A stretch of 64,000 nucleotides of DNA from JANMEB01 sp041745295 (GCA_041745295.1 JBGTJE010000089.1:62001-126000), one strand, 5' to 3'; shown: positions 52,453 to 61,566, counted from the first letter of the stretch. Numbers and translations are program-made. The notes: generated by a model not told the origin, from the sequence alone.

Positions 52453-53010
52453 GGCGGACTGAATGAAAAGGGCGGGCTCCAAACGAAGCGATTCATTCAC
52501 CGATAGTGGATGAATGAAGTCCATTCGCGGGTCGACAGCTGCTTCAATTTCGGGTGAATGAATAGCTTTTTTCGGCCGACGGTTTTTTCTTCTAACACGC
52601 CGATTTGCACCAAACTGTTTGGGTTTCGGTGTCATCGATCAGAGCTTAGGTCGGTGCGTTCGACAGGTCAAGATATGTCGATTTTTTGCATTTTTATCGA
52701 CATGTTAACCGGATATGTCGATCGGATCGACAAGACAGAATGCGGCGTGAACTCCCCGGAAAAGCGAAAAGAATTCTCGCTTTGAGGGACTGCACGAGTC
52801 CATCTCTGGCCGCCCTTACGCCTTGTCTCGGATAGTTCACCCCCCCTAAACTGGTGTTTCCCAATTGGCGATTTAAATCTAAATCTCCGCAACAGTCAGT
52901 TTTGAGCAAGAGCCCAGCTATTTGCCGAAAATTGACAACCAAACTTCCACCCGTTCCAAGTCCTCGTTTGGATTCAACACGAATTTGTCGCTTTTCGTGA
53001 AAGTCGAACG
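52453..53010. other. Intergenic region, 558 bases, with operator-like repeats
   Basis: No gene is supported. At 52673-52732 four half-sites occur in alternating orientation: ATATGTCGAT (52673), ATCGACAT (52696), ATATGTCGAT (52713) and ATCGACA (52726). They lie about 280 bases before the beta-helix protein gene. Confidence 0.5.
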
Positions 53011-54687
53011 ATGAAATTTTCAATCTCCGGTTGGAGAAAAACCCTCTCGACGCTCGGTGTCAGGGTCCTCGGCAATCGCAACAGTGAGAGTCGAATCCAT
53101 CTTCAATCTGTGCGACTCAATGCCGAAGTCTTGGAAGATCGCTGGACGCCCTCGATAAGCCTCCCGATGGCTTTGGCCGATGCTCCAATCGTCACGGATC
53201 TATTCCAAGCACTCCACTTGCATCTCACCCAGCCTGCGGACCCTGCAAGTGCCGCGACTCCCGATGCCGAATCATTGCAAGCCCTCTTGGATGGTCCCAA
53301 TCGAATCGTTGATCTAGGTGGACAAACATGGATTGTGCCAACGCGACTCACAATTGCGACAAAACATAGCGGAAAGACCATTCAAAATGGCACGATCCAA
53401 TTCACCTTCCAAGGAACGGTTCCACGCATCGGCGGCATGGAAATCATCCAAAACGATCGATGGTGGGATGCCCACGGCAATTCGGTTATATATCCCGCCG
53501 GAACCATTGACTTGACGTTGAAAAACTTGGTTCTCGACGGCGATTTCCCCTATGACTATGGTCTCCAAGCACAGACCGAATCCAAAGCCGATCAATTGAA
53601 AAAAGGTTACAACCTTATTTCGACCGGCACTTTCGCGGCGAATAGTATTACGCTCGAAAACGTGCGATTTCAAAATTCAGGAAACAGTGCAATTGCCGGT
53701 TGGTTCAATACGTTTATTGGAAGAGATATTTCAGCCGATCGCATCGCAAAGCATGTCATCGGCTTGAGAGGCCACGGCGGAACGAATGCCGATATCGACG
53801 GGTTGGTCGTTACGAACTCGGGTAATGTAATCGATTTTCACAACGACGGATCGTTTTTTGACGCCGAAAATCCTGATGTGGCTTCGCTTAAAAACCTCTC
53901 GGCTCGAAACATTCGAGGACGATCAAAAGTCGCCGGCAATAACTGGTCGGTCGATGGATCCAATTGGTCGTTTGAACAAGATAGTGTGGTCAATCTCAAT
54001 CGCTACCCCGCGTTTGATTTATCGAAACACCCGCGACGATTCGTCGTCGATGGCTTCGTTGCGATCAATTTTCCGACATATGGCATTGGGACGTTAGGGG
54101 ATACAAGGACTGGTGGCGATATTCGATTTACCAATGTTTATGTTCGCAACTCACTTTCGGGAATCAAAGTGCAACAGAAAATATCCGTTGTCGATTCTGA
54201 ATTTGAGGGAGTAAGAGATCGATATGGAAGTTCAGTGCCTTGGTTGCAAACGAACAACGTGGATACGGCGATTCAAGGCGACGCATATTGGGCCGCGATT
54301 TATGACCAAATCGAATTGCTTTTCGCTACCAAAAACGCTGAATGGGGAACCGATTTTGTTCCGAGACCCTGGGTACCTACATCGGTTCAGATTCTCAGCG
54401 ATTCGAACGAAGCCCTTCGCCTGCAAAACACAATTTCAACCGATCAGGGCACATCCGAGCGAGAGGAACCCTTCGGGGAGCTCAGCGCGCTATTCGTCGC
54501 AGTTACAGACTGGATGGAGCGGATGGGGACGAGCAATGTTTTATTCCTCGACCCAGCAGTGTTTTCGGCCCAACCTGCCCCAGTCATTCTCGCGGAGCCC
54601 GGCTCGATGCCATTGCGAATCGCATACCCGAGCCCCTGGGACTCCTTACCGCCGACTGCGCATGGATTAAAACGAGTAGAGATTTAA
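53011..54687 (+). CDS. Exported protein with LEDRxTPS-type N-terminus and right-handed beta-helix
   Basis: 558 aa. The N-terminus lacks an ordinary signal peptide and contains RLNAEVLEDRWTPSISLP, a motif found near the start of many giant or exported planctomycete proteins. From about 90 to 400 the sequence has repeated beta strands (NGTIQFTFQGTVPRI, LTLKNLVLDGDFPY, ITLENVRFQNSGNSAIAG, ANIRGRSKV-like turns), typical of a parallel beta-helix such as pectate-lyase-like folds. No catalytic residues are assigned. The C-terminal 100 residues differ in texture. The start is ATG 53011; tRNA-Leu lies downstream. Confidence 0.7.
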   Translation: MKFSISGWRKTLSTLGVRVLGNRNSESRIHLQSVRLNAEVLEDRWTPSISLPMALADAPIVTDLFQALHLHLTQPADPASAATPDAESLQALLDGPNRIVDLGGQTWIVPTRLTIATKHSGKTIQNGTIQFTFQGTVPRIGGMEIIQNDRWWDAHGNSVIYPAGTIDLTLKNLVLDGDFPYDYGLQAQTESKADQLKKGYNLISTGTFAANSITLENVRFQNSGNSAIAGWFNTFIGRDISADRIAKHVIGLRGHGGTNADIDGLVVTNSGNVIDFHNDGSFFDAENPDVASLKNLSARNIRGRSKVAGNNWSVDGSNWSFEQDSVVNLNRYPAFDLSKHPRRFVVDGFVAINFPTYGIGTLGDTRTGGDIRFTNVYVRNSLSGIKVQQKISVVDSEFEGVRDRYGSSVPWLQTNNVDTAIQGDAYWAAIYDQIELLFATKNAEWGTDFVPRPWVPTSVQILSDSNEALRLQNTISTDQGTSEREEPFGELSALFVAVTDWMERMGTSNVLFLDPAVFSAQPAPVILAEPGSMPLRIAYPSPWDSLPPTAHGLKRVEI

Positions 54688-54787
54688 CTCGCCGCGCGGT
54701 GTCGGATTCCGCCGACGCGTATTTCCAAACTTGCCGCAGTGGATCCTATCCATCGGTCGCAGGCTAATCGTCTCACTCAGCCTTCAA

Positions 54788-54870
54788 TAGCGGTGAAAGG
54801 AGTCGAACCTTCACGTCCTTAAGGACACTTGATTTTGAATCAAGCGCGTCTGCCATTCCGCCACACCGCC
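54788..54870 (-). tRNA. tRNA-Leu (anticodon CAA)
   Basis: On the minus strand: acceptor stem GGCGGTG/CACCGCT (first pair G-U), D arm GGCGGAATGGCAGAC, anticodon stem CTTGA/TCAAG with loop TTCAAAA (anticodon CAA, reads TTG), a long variable arm (TGTCCTTAAGGACG, type II) and T arm GAAGG-TTCGACT-CCTTT. The CCA end is not encoded. Length 83 bases. Confidence 0.93.
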
Positions 54871-54923
54871 GTATCCGTCGGCCGATATTGTATCCCACCG
54901 AAATGCGGACTCAAGCCGTCGCA

Positions 54924-57900
54924 TCAATTCTCGCGCAGCGCGGCGAGCAACGGCGCTCGCAATACGCTCCGCGAGGCCCATCGTACCGTTAGCCAACCCA
55001 TTGCCAGAATCACCAAGAACACCACCGCCAGTGGCAGCCAGGGAATCGTTGCATTGCCGAATACGAAATGCGGTAGCACGGCCACCACGGCGGCGATCAA
55101 ACCAACGACCAAGCCAGCGACAAGCAAAAAGAAACTTTCCAAAAAAACCAGCCGCACAAGTTTCGACTCGTGAAATCCAATCGCACGCAACAGCGCCAAT
55201 TCTCGCCGCCGCTCCAAGACGTTCCGCAATTGCACCGCCGACAAACCAAAAGTCCCCAACAGCAATCCAAGCGCTCCCAAAGCTTGAAACGTGCTCAAAT
55301 ACGTGTTCTGCACGGCCAACAACTCGGCCAAAAATTCCCGCGCATCGCGCCCATCAAAGCCTTGGTCGGCCAGGTCATTCTCAAGCTGACTCAGCACGGC
55401 TTGCCGCTGGTCCGGCGGCGCTTGAATTAAAAAGTATCGATATCCGACTTCGCTAGGAAACGCACGAGTGAAGTCGCTTTCCGAAACGAGGATGCTCCCC
55501 TGCAAGATCGTGTTGTTCAGCAAACCGACCAAGCGAAACGTCACGCGCTCGCCGCTGTCGTATTCGACGCTGAACGTCGTCCCGAGTTGAAAGATTTTCA
55601 AACTGTACCAAGCCGTGTTCTTGTCAATGATTGCCGGAATCGGTTCGCTGTCGTTGGCTAATTTGGAACCGTCGAGCAACGACCAAGGGTTGCTGCTGTG
55701 GGGGCTGAGCATCCCTGACCAAGAAAACGGAAGCGCCGTTGGTGAACCGAGAAGCGCGATGGCCGATTGGGGTACTCCGATCACGCGCGGCTGGGCGGCT
55801 TGAAACGGATTGGTGCAACTGGCGTCGTCTCCCGACTTCAGTCGAAACGATACGACATTTGCCTCGACCGGAAACCGATCGGGCTCCAATAAGAGCGAAG
55901 ATCGACCCTCGCTGGAATTCAAATTGGCGAAGAGAGGTTGATTGCTGGTCGCAATGAAATCGAATCCTCCCGTGCCGGAGTCATCCGGCACGATGCGAAA
56001 GGCGCTGATGGCTGCGATCAGGAAACTTGCGACGGCGACGAGTCCGATTGTAAGTGCGCTTCGCAATGGATTCCGCCGCGCGTTGAGAAGCGCCAAGCTC
56101 GTTAGCCGCAAATCCTTAGTAACCTTGTCCGTTGGGCGGCGCAGCCACGCGCGGACGAACACGAGCAGCGCGGCCAGCGTGCAAAACCCGCCCCCAAAGA
56201 ACAGTCCTGCTTGTGCCTCACCCCCCTGCCCCATCGCGGCGACGAGCGACGCCACAGCCGCAATTACCAGAACCCAACCGATAATTCGCGACCAGGGCGA
56301 GGTCCCTGATTTGAGATTTTTTGCCGGCTCGATGTGTCCGGCCAACAGGCGTATCGCGGAATTTCGCCGCACGAGCCACAGCGTCCAGATGACGGTGAGC
56401 ATGCCGATCGCAAATCCGATTGCGGTTCCCAGGACCAAACTGGTTGGCGAGATGTGCAAGCGGATAAAGGGTGTGCGAATCGCACCGACCCACCACGTCC
56501 GCAATCCCCACAACATGAGTTGTGCGTAACCAAGCCCGAGCCCTGCACCGAGCACGGCCCCCGCGGAACAGACCCAAAACATTTCAGCCAGCCAGATTTT
56601 CGTGACCTTGGGAAATCCGAACCCGACGGCCGTCAAAATGCCCAATTGATTCGCGCGCTGCTGGATCGCCAGCCGAATCAGCAGCGTGACCAAGATCAGC
56701 GCCGACACCATCACAAACATGCTCAGGGCCAAGAACAACAAATCAAACGGCGTTGCCCCGACAGCCGCGCGCAGGCCGTTGGCTCGAATGGGGACCAAGT
56801 TTAGTCCAAACGTGGCGCAGTCTGGTTGAAGTGAACTCGTTATTTGCCGACGAATTTCTTCCTCCGCGGCGTTGGCTTCGAAGCGAAACGATGTGACTTG
56901 ACCGAAGCGGCTATTCCACAATCGTTGCGCCGTCGGCAATGATACAAAAGCCTTAGGCGTCGTGCGATAAAACTTCCAGTATTCGTCGTCGACGGAGCGA
57001 ATGCCGGGAGTATCAAACGGGAGCGACCAAGACTCAATCGATTCGGCGTCGGTCAACCCTGGAACGAGCGGCGTGAAATCCGGATCGTTCGCCGCCGTCG
57101 GACGCTGATCGAACTTCGCCTCGATCCAGCGACCGCCGCGACGATTGTACGGCCCGGTCGGTCGCGTCAGTTTGGCGATGTCGACCAGAACTAAATCGGT
57201 GCTCTGCTCGATGCCTTCGCCACCAGCCGCTTCGGGTTCAAAATAAGTCAATCGGATCGAATCGCCGACTATTGCGTCTAAATCGTTCGCGGACCACTCG
57301 TTGAGAACAATCTCGCTCTGCGCAAGTGGATTCATCGGCCGTCCGCTGGACGCGGATATAAAAGCCAATTTCTCATCCCAGTTCAGGCCGCTAATCATCG
57401 AAAACGGAATTGCGTCACCGATCGCGTGGCCGTCGCGAACGAGTTGCATTTTGTTGGCAAGGTAGGTGAAAATCGGGCGCGTGTCGGGAAAGCAACGTTG
57501 AATGCAGCGGGTCGCCGCCTCACCAAACACCAGGCCGTCCGACGACAAACTGAAATATTCGTAGGCGAGTTGTGGCTCGGCGGTTGCTTCCGGCTGAAAA
57601 CGGCGAGCCACGTGGGTTAAGCGCAGTCCCAAATCGTCGAGGGTCGGCCGAAGTCGCGTCGGCCAAGCAGCGTCGATCGCGGTGGTCGGCGCGATGTCCG
57701 CACGGCGCTGGAGAAATATCAAATTGGCTTGTTGAAAGTCGGCTTTGCCCTTGAACAGTTCCGGACCGAGTTGCTGTTGTAGCCAGGAGAGGGATACAAA
57801 AACATTGTGAGGGACCATTTGTGTCGGTCGCAGACCGAACCGGCCCATTCCCTGGTTGGGGATCACTTGCACTACGTCGATTTCCGGCAAGGTTTGAACG

Positions 57901-58454
57901 AGCCCTTCTTTTTTGCCGAGCGCACTATCGGAGGAGAGCTGCTGGCGGGCCGTTACGCGGATGGTGATTTTGGGCCGTGCCGTTGCCGAACCCGTCGCGG
58001 CATCCAAACTGAGTTCGTCGGCGAGTTGTTGGTTCACAATCGCGTGTTCGGCTTGCAACGACACGACTGAACTCGATTGCAGTTGCCAAATCGCGTCCGG
58101 AACCGCGTACAAGGTTACATCGACCGAGCGGCGCAGTTGGCCATCGCTGCGATATTCCACGGTCGTCGCCGGCAAAACGATCGCTGGAATCGCAACCCGA
58201 AACTCTTTGCCCAACGAATCTTCCGAAAGCAATTCAGTCGCCAAGGCTTCGCGAAAGAAATGATCGCTCGTCAATAGGTCGTCAATTTGCCCAAGCCGAT
58301 CCAAAGTGATATCGCGAAGGCTTCCGCGCATGCTGTCGCCGACTAGCAACGCACCGACCAAGACGGCAACGGCTGCCGCCACGCCGAGCGCGATCGTCAA
58401 ATTCATGCGCCAAAAGAATGACGCGCTGCGAATGGCTATGTGAAAAAAGTTCAT
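54924..58454 (-). CDS. FtsX-like ABC transporter permease
   Basis: About 1176 aa. One N-terminal helix (LTIALGVAAAVAVLVGALLV), a very large extracytoplasmic part, then helices in two FtsX modules: FDLLFLALSMFVMVSALILVTLL and onward at about 590-800, and the C-terminal ALGALGLLLGTFGLSAVQLRNVLERRRELALLRAIGFHESKL to the end. This MacB/LolCE-type permease partners the ATPase gene that ends here. A TTG at 58508 overlaps the ATPase stop (TTGA) and would add 18 Ser/Gln-rich residues; ATG 58454 (MNFFHIAIRSASFFWRM) is preferred. Substrate unknown, possibly lipoproteins or small molecules. Confidence 0.87.
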   Translation of the reverse strand: MNFFHIAIRSASFFWRMNLTIALGVAAAVAVLVGALLVGDSMRGSLRDITLDRLGQIDDLLTSDHFFREALATELLSEDSLGKEFRVAIPAIVLPATTVEYRSDGQLRRSVDVTLYAVPDAIWQLQSSSVVSLQAEHAIVNQQLADELSLDAATGSATARPKITIRVTARQQLSSDSALGKKEGLVQTLPEIDVVQVIPNQGMGRFGLRPTQMVPHNVFVSLSWLQQQLGPELFKGKADFQQANLIFLQRRADIAPTTAIDAAWPTRLRPTLDDLGLRLTHVARRFQPEATAEPQLAYEYFSLSSDGLVFGEAATRCIQRCFPDTRPIFTYLANKMQLVRDGHAIGDAIPFSMISGLNWDEKLAFISASSGRPMNPLAQSEIVLNEWSANDLDAIVGDSIRLTYFEPEAAGGEGIEQSTDLVLVDIAKLTRPTGPYNRRGGRWIEAKFDQRPTAANDPDFTPLVPGLTDAESIESWSLPFDTPGIRSVDDEYWKFYRTTPKAFVSLPTAQRLWNSRFGQVTSFRFEANAAEEEIRRQITSSLQPDCATFGLNLVPIRANGLRAAVGATPFDLLFLALSMFVMVSALILVTLLIRLAIQQRANQLGILTAVGFGFPKVTKIWLAEMFWVCSAGAVLGAGLGLGYAQLMLWGLRTWWVGAIRTPFIRLHISPTSLVLGTAIGFAIGMLTVIWTLWLVRRNSAIRLLAGHIEPAKNLKSGTSPWSRIIGWVLVIAAVASLVAAMGQGGEAQAGLFFGGGFCTLAALLVFVRAWLRRPTDKVTKDLRLTSLALLNARRNPLRSALTIGLVAVASFLIAAISAFRIVPDDSGTGGFDFIATSNQPLFANLNSSEGRSSLLLEPDRFPVEANVVSFRLKSGDDASCTNPFQAAQPRVIGVPQSAIALLGSPTALPFSWSGMLSPHSSNPWSLLDGSKLANDSEPIPAIIDKNTAWYSLKIFQLGTTFSVEYDSGERVTFRLVGLLNNTILQGSILVSESDFTRAFPSEVGYRYFLIQAPPDQRQAVLSQLENDLADQGFDGRDAREFLAELLAVQNTYLSTFQALGALGLLLGTFGLSAVQLRNVLERRRELALLRAIGFHESKLVRLVFLESFFLLVAGLVVGLIAAVVAVLPHFVFGNATIPWLPLAVVFLVILAMGWLTVRWASRSVLRAPLLAALREN

Positions 58455-58504
58455 GCGCGATTCGGATTGTGATTGCCGCGATTGTGGTTCTGGTTTGGCA
58501 GGGC

Positions 58505-59200
58505 TCAAATTGAAGACTGGTTCGCTTCGACAATACGACCATTGGCGAGCGATACGCGACGGTGGAATTGATCGGCAAGTGCCTCGCTATGTGTCACGCA
58601 GACGAGAATCGCTGGCTCCTTTTCAGACAGGTCGCAAAGAATCTGGCCAACGGCTTGAGCACTGGCCGTATCAAGACTGCCAGTCGGTTCGTCCGCTAAT
58701 ACGAGTACGGGTTGCATAATTAACGCCCGTGCGACGGCCACCCGCTGTCGCTCGCCACCCGATAACTGACCGGGGCGATGGTTCATTCGTTGGGACAAGC
58801 CGACGGCGGCCAACAACTGTTCCGCGCGTTCGACAGAAGTTCGTTGTACGCGCTGCTGGGCCAGCACCGGGATCAATACGTTTTCCAGTGCCGACAATTG
58901 TGGAAGGAGATGATGATCTTGAAAGATGAAGCCAATATTGGCATTTCTAAAGCGGGCCAACTCGCGACCGGCCAACTCGAACGGATTCACGCCGCGCAGC
59001 TGCACCGTGCCGCTGGTCGGAGGGTCCAATCCGCCGAGAATCTGTAGGAGCGTGCTCTTTCCGGCGCCGCTAGGGCCCAGGATCACCAAATTTTGACCGG
59101 CCGAAAGCTCGAGCGAGACGCCCTGTAAAATGGCCAACGCTTGGCCGGCTGATTCAAATTGTTTCGTGATATTCTCTGCGACTAGATCTGCCACTGGCAT
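58505..59200 (-). CDS. ABC transporter ATP-binding protein (LolD/MacB type)
   Basis: 231 aa. Walker A VILGPSGAGKSTLLQIL, Q-loop FIFQDHHLLPQLSALENV, signature LSGGERQRVAVARAL, Walker B VLVLADEPTGSLD and switch His in VTHS. The ATG at 59200 (MPVADLVAENITKQF) is chosen; the longer frame is made of a palindrome repeat. It precedes and overlaps the large FtsX permease, forming an exporter pair. Confidence 0.92.
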   Translation of the reverse strand: MPVADLVAENITKQFESAGQALAILQGVSLELSAGQNLVILGPSGAGKSTLLQILGGLDPPTSGTVQLRGVNPFELAGRELARFRNANIGFIFQDHHLLPQLSALENVLIPVLAQQRVQRTSVERAEQLLAAVGLSQRMNHRPGQLSGGERQRVAVARALIMQPVLVLADEPTGSLDTASAQAVGQILCDLSEKEPAILVCVTHSEALADQFHRRVSLANGRIVEANQSSI

Positions 59201-59215
59201 AATCTCTCTTGTCTT

Positions 59216-59289
59216 GTGTGCCACTGGCTCTGCCAGTGCGAGCCCACTCATGGGAACGAATTCAGACACTGGCAGAGCCAGTGGCACAC
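59216..59289. repeat. Inverted palindrome pair (CACTGGC-TCT-GCCAGTG family), second copy
   Basis: 59216-59238 and 59267-59289 are inverted copies of the hairpin also paired at 36617-36681. The pair starts 15 bases before the ATG of the LolD-like gene, so it is in its leader. It may change expression of the exporter genes. Confidence 0.7.
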
Positions 59290-59312
59290 AAATGGTCAAA
59301 GGGAACGAACAA

Positions 59313-60275
59313 TTAGTCTACACGTTCGTCCTCCGAGTGGTCATCGGCCTCGAGGCCGGCGAGCAACGCTCGGCACCCGAGCCCGTAAAATGAGTATTCA
59401 ACGTCGTGCGCCGGATCGAACGATCCGGCGTGAAAGCCACCTTCGGGCCGCTCTAATTGCGAGACGAACCGTTGCAGTGATCGGCGTTCGATCTGATCCG
59501 ACGCGTCGAGGTCGATGAGGGTAAGCAGGCCGGTAAACGTGCTGAGCAAATCCGCCAATGGAATCCGCGTGTTGGCGCAAAATCCTCCTTCGTCCGATTG
59601 GGATTCGAGCAGAAACTCGACGGTCCGCTCGATGTGAACTTGGTCGAGTGCCTGCAGTAACTTGAGGCTGGCGATGGCCGCGGCCGTTGGATTCACCCCA
59701 GCTCGTTTTCCTACCTTGATCTCCAAAAACCCGCCCTCGTCTTGATGCCGCTGGTTCAGAAAAGCGAGGATCCGCTCCGGTTGTTCGATGGGGATCTGCA
59801 ACATTTCTAAACAGAGCAGGACCAAGAAGGTCTGGTACGTGCTGCTCGAGTGCCCTTCAAATGTCTTGGCGAAACCGCCATCGCCGCGGCGCAGTCGCTG
59901 CAATTTTTCGGCGACGTTGTTTTTCCAGCGCGGGTCGAGGTCGGCAAAAACGTCGATGCCCGTCGAAGCGCTGAGCAATTGCGTGGCGTAGATCAGCGAG
60001 AAAAAATCGACAATCGATTCTTGCCCGGCCAATTTTCCGCGGAGAAACTCTGCTGCTCGCGCGGCGCGTTCGCCATCCAGTTCACCCAAAATCGAGAGTG
60101 CCCGCAGCGCGAAGCCGGTGTAATACAAGTCGCTTGGACCTTCCCGCCCGCTCCAACCGCCGTCTGCGTTTTGCATGCTCCAAAAATACGCCGCATGTCG
60201 TTGTCGGTCGGATTCGGGCAACGAGCCCACGCCATGGGCCAGGCGCAGCGTGAGCTCGGTCAAATAGGTGGACAT
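59313..60275 (-). CDS. Prenyltransferase/squalene-cyclase repeat protein
   Basis: 320 aa of alpha/alpha-barrel repeats. Sequences of the type MQNADGGWSGREGPSDLYYT, RGDGGFAKTFEGHSSSTYQT, EGGFLEIKVGKRAGVNPTAA, DEGGFCANTRIPLADLLST and RPEGGFHAGSFDPAHDVEYS recur about every 48 residues, as in protein prenyltransferase beta subunits. The barrel's catalytic zinc ligands are not obvious, so it may bind and not modify a prenyl group. It starts with ATG at 60275, one base after the thioesterase stop. Confidence 0.83.
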   Translation of the reverse strand: MSTYLTELTLRLAHGVGSLPESDRQRHAAYFWSMQNADGGWSGREGPSDLYYTGFALRALSILGELDGERAARAAEFLRGKLAGQESIVDFFSLIYATQLLSASTGIDVFADLDPRWKNNVAEKLQRLRRGDGGFAKTFEGHSSSTYQTFLVLLCLEMLQIPIEQPERILAFLNQRHQDEGGFLEIKVGKRAGVNPTAAAIASLKLLQALDQVHIERTVEFLLESQSDEGGFCANTRIPLADLLSTFTGLLTLIDLDASDQIERRSLQRFVSQLERPEGGFHAGSFDPAHDVEYSFYGLGCRALLAGLEADDHSEDERVD

Positions 60276-60276
60276 A

Positions 60277-60705
60277 TCAAGCCGAGCCGGCGGCTAAGTA
60301 CGGGCGAATTTTTTGCGAGAATTCCACCGGCACGGGGACGGCCGATTTAAGTTGGCGATGCTCGACTTCGCAACATGCCGCAACGATCTGCCCGTCGGCA
60401 ATGATTTCAGCGCCGAGCAGAAACTTGAACTGGTAGGCGACGCTCTTGTCGCCGATCCGGTCAACGGCGACTTGAATTGTGAGATTGTCCTCAAATCGCG
60501 CTGGCTTGCGATAGTTGCATTCAGCGTGGACGCGCGGCCAACTGATGAACTGCGCGCCAAATTTTTGGATGACGCTCAAGCCCAGCGAACGGAGGAACTC
60601 GTGCTCGGCTTGTTCCATGTAGGCGAAAAAAACCGAAAAGTGCACGATGCCGGCGGCATCGGTGTCGCGAAATTCCACGCGCCGCTGAGTTTCAAAGAAG
60701 GACAT
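60277..60705 (-). CDS. Acyl-CoA thioesterase, hot-dog fold (YbgC-like)
   Basis: 142 aa. The 4HBT signature RRVEFRDTDAAGIVHFSVFFAYMEQAEHEFLR carries the catalytic Asp in DTDAAGIVHF. It probably hydrolyses short or medium acyl-CoA. It starts at ATG 60705, 3 bases after rpsR and 1 base before the prenyltransferase-repeat gene, so these genes form one operon. Confidence 0.85.
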   Translation of the reverse strand: MSFFETQRRVEFRDTDAAGIVHFSVFFAYMEQAEHEFLRSLGLSVIQKFGAQFISWPRVHAECNYRKPARFEDNLTIQVAVDRIGDKSVAYQFKFLLGAEIIADGQIVAACCEVEHRQLKSAVPVPVEFSQKIRPYLAAGSA

Positions 60706-60708
60706 CGA

Positions 60709-60975
60709 CTATTCGCCGACGTAGGGGAGCAAGCCCATGAATCGGGCCCGCTTGATCGCGACCGACACGGCGTGTTGGCTGGCCGCCGAGCATCCGGTTT
60801 TTCGCCGGCCGACGATTCGCCAATGGCGATTGACCAGTTTCTTCAAGAATTCGACGTCTTTGTAATCGACGAACAGCGGGCGCGGCCGCTTGCCGTCGAC
60901 GTACAGCGGATCTTTGCGAACGGTGCGAGCGGCCACTTTGGCCTTCTTGCGTGTTTTGGAAACTGGCATCGCCAT
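60709..60975 (-). CDS. rpsR: 30S ribosomal protein bS18
   Basis: 88 aa, start ATG at 60975 (MAMPVSKTRKKAKVAAR). The S18 core VDYKDVEFLKKLVNRHWRIVGRRKTGCSAASQHAVSVAIKRARFMGLLPY is present. It is an ordinary S18 but not beside rpsF or rplI; instead it is followed by a thioesterase and a prenyltransferase-repeat gene. Confidence 0.93.
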   Translation of the reverse strand: MAMPVSKTRKKAKVAARTVRKDPLYVDGKRPRPLFVDYKDVEFLKKLVNRHWRIVGRRKTGCSAASQHAVSVAIKRARFMGLLPYVGE

Positions 60976-61123
60976 GGAATTGCTTCGCGGGGTTAGTTTT
61001 TTGTAGTGCCCGATTATCCCTAAAGGTCCGAGTTTTTCAAGGGGATTTTGGTCGACCGCGTAAATCCTAGGCCCTAAGCTGCTTGAACGCAGGCCATTAT
61101 GAACGATATGTGCCAGAGCGCGA

Positions 61124-61372
61124 TTATATGTTCGTCGTTGAATTCGCAATCGTATTGGCCCAATCGAACCCGGAAGTTGGAGCAGGCAGGGGTTTTCCCT
61201 CAGCCCTGTAAAGTTCAATCGTTTCTTCGACAATCCGGCAAAGTTCAGCAAAGACCAATTGTTCGCTGTCTCCGTGGCAGCCGCCGTAGAATAAGCCCGG
61301 ACAGCTTCCGACAAAGCACTGATCCACGTCCGACCATTCCACGATCTTGACGTATCTGGCTGCGGGACTCAT
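61124..61372 (-). CDS. HicB-like antitoxin
   Basis: 82 aa with the HicB fold pattern VKIVEWSDVDQCFVGSCPGL, then YGGCHGDSEQLVFAELCRIVEETIELYRAEGKPLPAP. The usual C-terminal DNA-binding domain is absent, as in many short HicB proteins. The ATG at 61372 overlaps the stop of hicA (ATGA). It is intact although its toxin partner is not. Confidence 0.82.
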   Translation of the reverse strand: MSPAARYVKIVEWSDVDQCFVGSCPGLFYGGCHGDSEQLVFAELCRIVEETIELYRAEGKPLPAPTSGFDWANTIANSTTNI

Positions 61373-61566
61373 GACTTGGATTCCTCAATTGCCTTTTTCA
61401 CGGCGCGCTCTTGATACCGCTTGGCGTCATCACCAGGGTTGCCCGAAATAGACACAGGTTTAGAAACTTTTCGGTGCACGAAATTTCAATGACTTCCTTT
61501 TCCGCCCCGATCCGTAAACCCTGCCGCCTCCAAGTCCGCAATGAGTTCCAGGATTTTCCTGGGCAT
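61369..61566 (-). pseudogene. HicA-like toxin gene with in-frame TGA
   Basis: One frame of 66 codons from ATG 61566 to the TGA at 61369 that overlaps hicB. It reads MPRKILELIADLEAAGFTDRGG, then KGSH, a TGA at 61486-61488 (codon 27), then NFVHRKVSKPVSISGNPGD and AKRYQERAVKKAIEES. HicA proteins have Arg in the GSHRxF motif at the TGA, so a CGA-to-TGA change best explains it. The catalytic His is the residue before the stop. Since the window also has a likely selenoprotein, readthrough as Sec is possible but the family gives no support for it. Confidence 0.75.
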
